A stretch of 12,770 nucleotides of DNA, from the NCBI GenBank assembly GCA_938022345.1, contig CALIEP010000266.1, positions 1-12,770 on the forward strand. Direction: 5' to 3'. The position numbers and the translations under genes were made by a program. The notes below the pieces were generated by a model, which did no database searches, was not told the DNA's origin, and saw nothing but the letters and a program-made list of their open reading frames with translations. This document shows, piece after piece, positions 1 to 7,688 of this stretch. The stretch comes from an uncultured Actinomyces sp. GTDB taxonomy: Bacteria > Actinomycetota > Actinomycetes > Actinomycetales > Actinomycetaceae. Within the stretch, counting starts at the first letter, position 1. Every line of letters begins with the position of its first letter.

Positions 1-2
1 CC

Positions 3-1154
3 CGACCCAATCAGGCTCCACCGAGAGTCCAGTGGACCCCACCTACGCGACCACCGTCAAGTAGCCGCCGCGTACTCAACGGCACGACCCGAAAGCCTCT
101 TGTACCTCGCTGGCTTGCCCAGGCGGGAGTTGGATCATGGGCAATTATCGGCGTCATCATTGTCATCTCCGCAATAGTTTTCGCAATTGCTCAAGCCACC
201 CCTGTCTTTGTGGCGATCTTTATTGCGCTTCTTCTGACCGCGATATTGAATCCCCTGACAAATTTCCTCAGCCGTTGGTTGAATCGATGGCTAGCTGTCT
301 TTGCTTCTCTTCTGGCTTTCATCGGTACTTTTGTCGCACTCATGACACTGGTGATTACCTCGATCGCCGGTCAATGGCCGAACCTTCTTGTCGAGGTCGA
401 AAACGGGCTTGTTAAGGTCTCTGATCTGGTTTCACATCTCAAGCTCCCTTTCCAAATCCCCATCAACGATCTCACTCATCTGAATGAAACCCTGATGAAC
501 CAAGGCAAGCAATTCCTCGCCTCTAACTGGTCGGGATTGCTTAGCGAAACTGTGGCGAATGTATCGAATGCGGCTGTCGTTGCTTCGGTCCTCGTTCTTT
601 CCTTCTTCATCACGATCTTCTTCTTGCACTCCGGCAGCCAGATGTGGGCGTGGTTTGTCTCCCTCCTTCCCTATCACCGGCGAGCGGTAACGAACCGCGC
701 AGCACAAGCCGGATGGGCAACTTTCTCTGGCTATGCACGAGGAACCATGCTGGTGGCTGGAACAGATGGTCTATTTGCAGCCATTTTCTTACAGATCCTG
801 GGAGTCCCCGTAGCTCCTGCTCTGGGAATTTTGGTTTTCATTGGCGCTTTTATTCCGCTTATCGGTGCTCCAACAGCGATGATCCTTGCCATGATCGTCG
901 CGCTTGCGGCCAAGGGCATTGTTACTGCAGCAATTGTTGGTTTGGGCATTGCATTGATTGGCCAGATCGAAGGTCATATTCTTCAACCGCTCATCATGGG
1001 ACATCAGGTATCCTTGCACCCCGTTGTCGTGGGTATTGGTGTCATGGTGGGAACTTTCACCGCTGGACTGCTGGGAGCAATCATTGCGATCCCGATTATT
1101 TCGGTGATTTGGTCAATCTTCTCTGAGCTCTACGTGCCTCGCGAGCGCGCATAA
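3..1154 (+). CDS. AI-2E/PerM-family transporter, 5' end outside the window
   Basis: An integral membrane protein of the AI-2E exporter/PerM family, whose members are proposed permeases (some export the signal AI-2, others are Na+/H+ antiporters); the substrate here is unknown. The frame is open from position 3 with no stop and no ATG, GTG or TTG before the GTG at 210, so the true start lies upstream. Starting at 210 would cut through the first hydrophobic block. About 383 residues are visible: a Pro/Arg-rich cytoplasmic stretch (to about residue 45), a double hydrophobic segment (about 46-83), a helix near 97-122, a soluble loop with amphipathic character, then several C-terminal helices. Family hallmarks are FIPLIGAPT (near 283-291) and EGHILQPLIMGHQVSLHP (near 323-340). 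The TAA stop lies 9 bp from the convergent dnaE2 stop. Family assignment is firm; function is not. Confidence 0.9.
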   Translation, partial: RPNQAPPRVQWTPPTRPPSSSRRVLNGTTRKPLVPRWLAQAGVGSWAIIGVIIVISAIVFAIAQATPVFVAIFIALLLTAILNPLTNFLSRWLNRWLAVFASLLAFIGTFVALMTLVITSIAGQWPNLLVEVENGLVKVSDLVSHLKLPFQIPINDLTHLNETLMNQGKQFLASNWSGLLSETVANVSNAAVVASVLVLSFFITIFFLHSGSQMWAWFVSLLPYHRRAVTNRAAQAGWATFSGYARGTMLVAGTDGLFAAIFLQILGVPVAPALGILVFIGAFIPLIGAPTAMILAMIVALAAKGIVTAAIVGLGIALIGQIEGHILQPLIMGHQVSLHPVVVGIGVMVGTFTAGLLGAIIAIPIISVIWSIFSELYVPRERA

Positions 1155-1163
1155 CCGCTGGTT

Positions 1164-4100
1164 TTAACGAAAATCACGTGAGCGCACGCATAGCTCCGTA
1201 TTCATCGGATAGATACGGAAGGCACGAACGCTTCGCGTCCCATACATGTTTTCACAGTAGCCGTCGACAATAACCGCCGGAGCCATGACCTCTTGGCGAA
1301 ATTGCCGCCACGTGTTTTCGGTGACCGTAACGTTCACACTTCCAGTTTCATCTTCTACGCTCAAGAAAAGGACGCCTCCCCCACTACTGGGACGCTGACG
1401 ATGGGTAATAATTCCTCCCACTCTGATACGAGCACGGTTCTCACACGCGGTGACCCGACAGGCGGGCGTCACCCCCTGAGTGTTCATCTCGGGACGAAGA
1501 AGCACAAAAGGATGCTGTTTGGGCGACATCCCCATGGACTTATAGTCCAGATTAATTCGGGCAAACTCGTCCAAAGGCGGAAGCTCGGGAAGATGGTATT
1601 CCATGCCAAAACCATCGAGCATTGGTTGATATTCCTCAGAATCTCCTCCGTCTTGGCCTAAGCTACCACTTGCCCAGATCCCTTCACGTCGCTCATACCC
1701 CAAAGAATCTAGAGCTCCCGCTTGGGCGATCTTTTCCAAATCAACACTGCGGAGCCTAGCTCTGGATGCCAGCTGCTCAAAGCTCGCATATAAGCCGTCC
1801 TGACGCTTACGCACAATCCTCTGGATACAAGATCGGTCAACCCCTTTAATGGCATCAAGCCCCATCACGATCCCCCACTGCGCGTGAGGGTCAACCAATC
1901 CTTCTTTTCCGGGGACCACCTCTCCACGCACCTCGGTAAGCGCCTGCGCACCAATTACACGCTCAATTTCATTGATGGGGAGAACCCGGGTTTTCTCAGC
2001 CGAAAGGTTAACGTCAGGAGGGCACACAAGCAGGCCATGGCCTCGTGCATCATGAATCAGCGAGGAGGGCGAATAAAAACCCATCGGTTGATGAGACAAA
2101 ATCCCCGCATAGAAATGCTCGGGGTAGTGAACCTTCAGCCAGGCCGACGCGTACACAATGTAAGCGAAAGAAAAGGAATGCGATTCAGGAAAACCAAAAT
2201 CGGCAAATCCTTGAACCTGCGTAAAAATTTCCTCGCAGACATTTTGAGGGATGCCGCGCTGGCGTAACCCCCTCATAAAAGGCTCACGAAGCTTCTGCAT
2301 CTTTTGCACGCTGCGCGAAGACCCCATTGCACGCCTGAGCTCATCCGCCTGCGTAGCACTAAATCCCGCAACATCCATAGCGATATGCATCATCTGTTCT
2401 TGGAACAGAGGCACTCCCAAGGTCTTTTCCAAAGCAGGACGAAGAAGTGGATGCAGATAGCTCACGTGCTCTTCTCCCCGGCGACGACGTAGGTAGGGAT
2501 GGACGGCCTCCCCCTGAATCGGCCCCGGGCGCACCAAAGCAACCTCAATGACAATGTCATAAAAACACCGAGGCCGAAGCCGCGGAAGCACATTCATCTG
2601 CGCCCGTGATTCCACTTGGAAAACCCCAACTGTATCGGCCGCACACAGGAGGTCATACACGCGAGGATCTTCATCTTCGAGTTCGTATAAAGAAAGAACC
2701 TTCCCCTGAGAATTTCGCACGCCCGATTCTTGAAGGGAATCAAAGATGCCTCCGAGTGCCCCTAACATCCCCAGTCCTAAAAGATCGAACTTCACCAGTC
2801 CAGCATCAGCACAATCTTCTTTATCCCACTGAATGACGCTGCGTCCGCTTGCTCGAGCCCACCGGATGGGACACACCTCGCTCACGGGTTGCTTCGTCAA
2901 AATCATGCCCCCCGAATGAATACCCATATGACGCGGGAGACCTCTCAGAAGCTGCGCACAGGTTCCCAGCATTGCTTGCTTCGGTGAATCGATACCTTGG
3001 GATTGCTCCCGACGCTGAGCACGAGTAGGTACGCTATCAGGCGCAATCCCCAGCGCTCGTGCGGCATCCTTATAGGCCAGTTGCGAACGATAAGTAATCA
3101 CTGTCGCGACCTGCGCGGCACGTCTTCGTCCATAACGGCGGTACACGTATTGAATGACCTCTTCGCGACGTGCGCTATCGATGTCAATATCGATATCGGG
3201 AGCCCCTGAGCGCCCCGGAGAAAGGAATCGTTCGAAAAGCATATGGTGCTTGATCGCATCAACAGCGGTGATGCCCAGACAGTAGCAGACAGCAGAATTG
3301 GCAGCTGACCCTCTGCCCTGACACATGATCCCAGAACGACGACAAAAATCGACAATGTCATGAACAATCAGGAAATATCCCGAAAAGTCTAGTTTTTCGA
3401 TAATCGCCAGCTCATGATCGATGACCTGCCACGCCTGCGGATGAGTGCTGCGTTCACCGTAAATTTCCGCCGCCCGGCGATAAGTGAGTTCCCTGAGCCA
3501 AGAAATCGTCGTATGTCCCGGAGGAACTTCCGTATCAGGAAGGTCCAATGAATCAAAAGATAAGGGGTAGTAGCACTCGCTTGCGCACTCCGAGGCATTG
3601 TTCACTGCCTGAGGTGCACTACGATGCAGGACCAGCATTTCTTCGGCACTTCGCAAGAAGGGATGCTGTGCTGGAAGTCGATACTGAAGATCATCAAGAC
3701 TGCGTCCTTGCCTCAATGAGCACAAAAGATCCGCTCGATATTTTGATTGAGGATAAGCCATGACAGGAGCAGCACTTGCAACAAGAGTCAGGCAATTAGC
3801 TTGCGCAAGTTCGGCAAGCTCGCGGCCAAGATCGTCTTGCCCAGGCATCAACACGCTCTCAAGAAGAACGCGTTCACGTCCAAATAGAGCGATGAGGTCC
3901 TTAAGGAAACGATCGGCCTGCGTATGCCCCTGCGCATGCAAAATCCGTCGCAGAGGCCCTCTGCTTCCTCCCGTCAAAATACGGATATCCCCCATCTGAG
4001 CAATATTGCCGAGGCCGTGGGCCGGGCTTTCCTGGGCATCATGCGTCAGCGTGTACTCGCTCATAAGATGACACAGATCCCGATACCCTTGCGCCGAGGT

Positions 4101-4496
4101 CGTAAGGACAGGTAGACGAATTCCGCGATCTTCCCACCCCTTGGGTAGCCCCCAGCCCTTAGCAGGTTCTTTTGGCGATTGGTATCGGGAGAACTGCCCT
4201 ACATCTAGAGTCAATTCGCTGCCAATAAGAAGGGGAAAAGAAGATTCTTTCGCTGCCTGTAAAGCCCGAATAAGGGAATACATTCCATCGACTTCCAGCA
4301 GAGCAAGAGCGCTCAGATCCAGATTTCGCGCCGAAGAAACATAATCCTCTGGCGCATCTGCCCCTTCAAGAAAAGTGAAGTACGAATGCGCGTGTAGCTC
4401 AGCAAAATGATGGGATCCCACCCAATCAGCATATCGAACATATGTTCGATATGTAGTGAATTTACCCCAAGAAAAGATCGAGCTAAACGCGCCCAT
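1164..4496 (-). CDS. dnaE2: Error-prone DNA polymerase III alpha-like subunit DnaE2 (ImuC)
   Basis: C-family polymerase that carries out SOS-induced translesion synthesis with ImuB and ImuA'. The 1110 residues are near the usual DnaE2 length. An N-terminal PHP domain starts at FAELHAHS (31-38). The palm holds CQGRGSAANS (392-401), PDIDIDID (433-440) with the paired catalytic aspartates, and FDLLGLGML (570-578) with the third. QGFADFGFPESHSFSFAY (762-779) belongs to the fingers, and an OB-fold follows near 1022-1095 (RIRVGGIITHRQRP, then VLFLSVEDETGSVNV). The start ATG overlaps the helicase stop by 14 nt, and the resulting N-terminus, MGAFSSIFSW, resembles the MGW/F...SW opening of other DnaE2 proteins, which supports it. 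A perfect LexA palindrome lies over codons 15-23. The PHP metal site looks degraded: Val69 stands where His is usual in the TDHDG-type motif, and Met246 where the late His is usual. DnaE2 rather than DnaE1 is supported by the neighbours and the short C-terminus. Confidence 0.97.
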   Translation of the reverse strand: MGAFSSIFSWGKFTTYRTYVRYADWVGSHHFAELHAHSYFTFLEGADAPEDYVSSARNLDLSALALLEVDGMYSLIRALQAAKESSFPLLIGSELTLDVGQFSRYQSPKEPAKGWGLPKGWEDRGIRLPVLTTSAQGYRDLCHLMSEYTLTHDAQESPAHGLGNIAQMGDIRILTGGSRGPLRRILHAQGHTQADRFLKDLIALFGRERVLLESVLMPGQDDLGRELAELAQANCLTLVASAAPVMAYPQSKYRADLLCSLRQGRSLDDLQYRLPAQHPFLRSAEEMLVLHRSAPQAVNNASECASECYYPLSFDSLDLPDTEVPPGHTTISWLRELTYRRAAEIYGERSTHPQAWQVIDHELAIIEKLDFSGYFLIVHDIVDFCRRSGIMCQGRGSAANSAVCYCLGITAVDAIKHHMLFERFLSPGRSGAPDIDIDIDSARREEVIQYVYRRYGRRRAAQVATVITYRSQLAYKDAARALGIAPDSVPTRAQRREQSQGIDSPKQAMLGTCAQLLRGLPRHMGIHSGGMILTKQPVSEVCPIRWARASGRSVIQWDKEDCADAGLVKFDLLGLGMLGALGGIFDSLQESGVRNSQGKVLSLYELEDEDPRVYDLLCAADTVGVFQVESRAQMNVLPRLRPRCFYDIVIEVALVRPGPIQGEAVHPYLRRRRGEEHVSYLHPLLRPALEKTLGVPLFQEQMMHIAMDVAGFSATQADELRRAMGSSRSVQKMQKLREPFMRGLRQRGIPQNVCEEIFTQVQGFADFGFPESHSFSFAYIVYASAWLKVHYPEHFYAGILSHQPMGFYSPSSLIHDARGHGLLVCPPDVNLSAEKTRVLPINEIERVIGAQALTEVRGEVVPGKEGLVDPHAQWGIVMGLDAIKGVDRSCIQRIVRKRQDGLYASFEQLASRARLRSVDLEKIAQAGALDSLGYERREGIWASGSLGQDGGDSEEYQPMLDGFGMEYHLPELPPLDEFARINLDYKSMGMSPKQHPFVLLRPEMNTQGVTPACRVTACENRARIRVGGIITHRQRPSSGGGVLFLSVEDETGSVNVTVTENTWRQFRQEVMAPAVIVDGYCENMYGTRSVRAFRIYPMNTELCVRSRDFR
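4430..4453. promoter_or_regulatory. Perfect palindromic LexA (SOS) box inside the 5' end of dnaE2
   Basis: The 24 bp are a perfect inverted repeat (half-site CATATCGAACAT followed by its exact complement). The core TCGAACATATGTTCGA at 4434-4449 matches the mycobacterial/Gram-positive LexA consensus TCGAAC-N4-GTTCGA at every fixed base. It covers codons 15-23 of dnaE2 (TYRTYVRYA), not the intergenic space. LexA bound here could block transcription arriving from the upstream genes or repress an internal dnaE2 promoter. I see no convincing -35/-10 pair. Protein binding is inferred from the motif alone. Confidence 0.8.
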
Positions 4497-7400
4497 CCTG
4501 GTCTTCTTGGATGAGCTTAAGTAGCTGCTGAATATCAGCAGAACTACGCCCCTCTCCTAAATTTTGTCCCACAACACTGTCGACAAGCACCTGTTTGTGG
4601 GCCTGAAGCTGACACACCTTTTCTTCAATGGTGTCTTGAGCAACTAAGCGATAGACATTTACCCTGCGATCCTGACCAATACGGTGCGCACGATTGACCG
4701 CCTGCGCCTCAACTGAAGGATTCCACCAAGGGTCCATCATGTAGACATAATCTGCCTGAGTCAGAGTAAGCCCCACTCCCCCAGCCTTGAGAGAAATTAA
4801 GAACACCTGCACGTCTCCATGCTGGAATTCATTGATCAGCTCATGACGGTTACGTGTTTTTCCTTCAAGAAGAAGGGAGCGAATCCCACGTTGATCCAAG
4901 GAACGACGAATCCGTTCCAAAAAAGCAACAAATTGACTAAAAACCAAAACTTTATGCCCCAGCGGGAGAATCTGCTCCAAGTGCTCGCATAGCAAATCAA
5001 TCTTTGCCGAACCGACAGAGTCATACCGCTGATCAACTAGGGCAGGATCCAAAGACAATTGTCGAAGGCGCGTAAGCGCAGCCAAAACCTCAAAGCGTTC
5101 ACGAGTGTCATTTTCGAGCTCAAGATGAAGAAGACGTGCGCGCTCGCGGGTCAAGTAGCGATCATAAATTTGTCGCTGTTTGCGGCCGAGCGGCACAGGA
5201 AGAAGAGTTTCAACACGCTCAGGCAGTTCGGGCGCGACCTCTTCCTTCGTTCGCCGGAGAACAAACGGGACAATCAGTGAATGCAAGAGATTGAGAAGAT
5301 CAGGCGATCGTCCTGCTTCAATCGGACGCCGGAACTTCTCGTTGAAAGAAGAATGGCTTGAGAGAAGCCCCGGGACTGCTAAAGACATGAGTGACCAGAG
5401 ATCTTCAAGAGAGTTTTCAATAGGAGTTCCACTGATGCACACTCGCCAGGCAACAGGTAGATCCTTCAGATACCGATACAGTTGCGTGCGTGGGTTTTTG
5501 GCAGCTTGAGCTTCATCGATGACAACGCCCGCTAACGCTCTATTTTTCCAATGCTCACAGTCGATCCGAAAAAGCGTATGCGAGGTAACAATAGCATCCG
5601 CTTGATTCACTCCATTCCATCCCTGTGGGTCACGCGCATAGGTTGACTGAATCAGGGAGATCCTCATCTGAGGGAAGCAACTTTCAGCTTCATCCTGCCA
5701 GCTCGAAATGACGCTGGTGGGGACGACAACCAGAACAGGCTGGCTGGTATAACGTCGAAACTTTTCAATTGCCCCCAGGATCTGCCTTGTCTTTCCAAGT
5801 CCCATATCATCGGCAAGAACACAACCGAAACCTGCCCGAATTCTATTGAGAACCCAATGCGAGCCAATCACCTGATAAGGACGCATTCGTGGCTCATCCT
5901 CGACGGGCACATCTATTTCTTCCTCAGCCAGCTCTCTGAGACCGTCAATGCGTCTTCGCCATTGCTGATCTTCTTCACGCGTATCAACAAACTCGCTCAG
6001 CTTTTCCCACAGTCCAAATTGGGAGGTTGTTAGCGAAATATTATCGAGAGAACGCGATCGGTGAAGTTGCGCCGCCTGCCGGAGAAGTAGGCGTAAGCGA
6101 TCGATATCGACGCCCTCAAGATGGAGCCAACGACCATTATCGAGGCGAATATAGTCTTGGTCCTCAGAGAGCGCACTGAGGACTCGAGAGATCGGCAATT
6201 CTTCATCTCCGACGCGAACAGTAACGCGCAAATTCCACCAGTCTGGAGAATCCGTTGCCTGGATCTGCGCATTAATCTGCACCTTCTCGTCAACAATGCG
6301 AGTCTCTTCAAGCTGCTGGTCAATATCCCAGCTTACTGAATCCACCGGCCAGCTATTTTTTAATGCGCGAAGCAGCTCGGGGACTTGCGGAAGCGGGATG
6401 AGCAGTTCGTGCAGTGTTGGCGCCAGCGAGGCAGCAGGAAAGTAGGTGCGTAATGCCGCGTGGGCAACGTCAAAGTCACGGGCAAGAGAATCGCTCAGAT
6501 GACTAATTTTTGTCTGCGGAGACAAATAAGAGCGGAACCGCTTCTTCTCTAAGCTGTAATCCACCGCCCAGCACACATAGGCATACTGCGAATTTCGCTC
6601 CCGCAGACACAGTCGCAACTGTGGCAGGAGGTCATCAAAGGGGAAAGTCCTCATCGAGGATATGCATCGGTAGTGCGCGCGAAGTGTGGCAAGTTGATTC
6701 CTAATGAAATCTCCAATTGCAGACTGTGGAATACGAACACAAACTTCATTGAGGGGGGCCAGTTCTTGTTGATCGATGGGATCTGCAACTGCACCTTCTC
6801 CTCCATTAATGAAGGTCAGTCCAATCTCATCAGCACGTCGCGGAAAAGGCAGGGTTGTGCCAGAGCGGTCTATTTGTTCACGTTTATAGCAGAGTTCAAG
6901 CCCTTTTCTGCCGAGGTTCATATCAATCGCGACAGCAAAAGAATTCATCTGAAAGTCGAATCGATGGAATTGTGGTGTCAGAAGCACAACCCCTGATTTT
7001 TGAAGTTCATAGAGCCAGATGGGTGCACTGCAACCCAGCGATTCCAGCGAGACGTCATAGCTGCCAGGTGAATATTCACTCGATTTTCTACTGCCTTGGT
7101 AGAGACGTCGCAAGCTTGTGAGGTGATGCGGCGAAAGCGTATCCAGGAGGCAATTCCACTGTGACTGTGCAAGTTCAGACCAACTGAGACGTCGAGGTTC
7201 TTGATTGCGAAGAAGAACCAACGGAGTCAGCCATACCGGTTGAGCAGGATAGTGGGCATCAACAATAAGCCACATAGCTTGAGCACCATCTGTGGATAAC
7301 AAGCTTTCAAACTCGCTCATCCACACCGCGCCTGCCGAATTTTGAGTTGCAGGATCTTCGCCGCATTCGCGCCGAGCACGGTGAAGCAAGGCCGCTGCAT

Positions 7401-7680
7401 GGACACAAGCACCCGCAAGATAACAAGAGCACGTCAAATGAAGATGCGTCTTTGAGGAATCTACGTAACGAATAACGCTTCGATACATGACGCCTGGTGC
7501 ACGGACCCGGGCCGAAGCCTCGGTATCACTCCAGGCTATTTCCTGAACATCACCGCGCGCATCCGCAAGAGCCGCCTGCGCCCATAAGGCGTGCCCGAGA
7601 AGCGCAACTGCATCTTCTTCACTGCACGCGCGAAGAGCTTGACGAATCGGTGATGTACCCATCCCTTCAGGATAACCCAT
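4483..7680 (-). CDS. SWIM zinc-finger/SNF2-family ATPase (helicase) in the mutasome operon
   Basis: A 1065-residue Swi2/Snf2 superfamily-2 ATPase. Such proteins translocate on duplex DNA and remodel or evict bound proteins, and usually do not unwind strands. A SWIM-type motif is at C84-x-C86-x5-C92-x-H94, expected to bind zinc and DNA or protein. Residues about 120-590 contain no domain I can name with certainty; about 480-540 resembles the SNF2-associated region of bacterial homologues. The ATPase core is complete: RPYQ (600-603), motif I DDMGLGKT (624-631), motif II DEAQ (722-725), motif III SGTPIEN (750-756), motif V LKAGGVGLTLT (964-974) and motif VI QAVNRAHRIGQ (993-1003). The gene lies 8 nt after imuB and overlaps dnaE2 by 14 nt, so co-transcription and translational coupling are likely. 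An alternative start is Met7. A QFGLW pentapeptide (554-558) resembles a sliding-clamp motif. The family is certain; a role in translesion synthesis is inference from position. Confidence 0.93.
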   Translation of the reverse strand: MGYPEGMGTSPIRQALRACSEEDAVALLGHALWAQAALADARGDVQEIAWSDTEASARVRAPGVMYRSVIRYVDSSKTHLHLTCSCYLAGACVHAAALLHRARRECGEDPATQNSAGAVWMSEFESLLSTDGAQAMWLIVDAHYPAQPVWLTPLVLLRNQEPRRLSWSELAQSQWNCLLDTLSPHHLTSLRRLYQGSRKSSEYSPGSYDVSLESLGCSAPIWLYELQKSGVVLLTPQFHRFDFQMNSFAVAIDMNLGRKGLELCYKREQIDRSGTTLPFPRRADEIGLTFINGGEGAVADPIDQQELAPLNEVCVRIPQSAIGDFIRNQLATLRAHYRCISSMRTFPFDDLLPQLRLCLRERNSQYAYVCWAVDYSLEKKRFRSYLSPQTKISHLSDSLARDFDVAHAALRTYFPAASLAPTLHELLIPLPQVPELLRALKNSWPVDSVSWDIDQQLEETRIVDEKVQINAQIQATDSPDWWNLRVTVRVGDEELPISRVLSALSEDQDYIRLDNGRWLHLEGVDIDRLRLLLRQAAQLHRSRSLDNISLTTSQFGLWEKLSEFVDTREEDQQWRRRIDGLRELAEEEIDVPVEDEPRMRPYQVIGSHWVLNRIRAGFGCVLADDMGLGKTRQILGAIEKFRRYTSQPVLVVVPTSVISSWQDEAESCFPQMRISLIQSTYARDPQGWNGVNQADAIVTSHTLFRIDCEHWKNRALAGVVIDEAQAAKNPRTQLYRYLKDLPVAWRVCISGTPIENSLEDLWSLMSLAVPGLLSSHSSFNEKFRRPIEAGRSPDLLNLLHSLIVPFVLRRTKEEVAPELPERVETLLPVPLGRKQRQIYDRYLTRERARLLHLELENDTRERFEVLAALTRLRQLSLDPALVDQRYDSVGSAKIDLLCEHLEQILPLGHKVLVFSQFVAFLERIRRSLDQRGIRSLLLEGKTRNRHELINEFQHGDVQVFLISLKAGGVGLTLTQADYVYMMDPWWNPSVEAQAVNRAHRIGQDRRVNVYRLVAQDTIEEKVCQLQAHKQVLVDSVVGQNLGEGRSSADIQQLLKLIQEDQDGRV

Positions 7681-7688
7681 GTGAATGA

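Noticed and set aside
644..1126. 160-residue + strand frame inside the AI-2E gene
   Set aside because: Cys/His/Trp-rich composition typical of an out-of-frame reading of a membrane protein gene.
210..1154. AI-2E family gene starting at the GTG at 210
   Set aside because: The frame is open to the window edge and the upstream residues form the first membrane helix, so 210 is an internal valine codon.
1155..1195. Terminator between the AI-2E gene and dnaE2
   Set aside because: The gap is 9 bp. The nearby CGTG-AGCG-CACG hairpin lies in the dnaE2 coding end and has no U-tract.
4411..4420. TGGGATCCCA palindrome close to the SOS box in dnaE2
   Set aside because: Only 10 bp, in coding sequence, and matches no known regulator site; probably chance.
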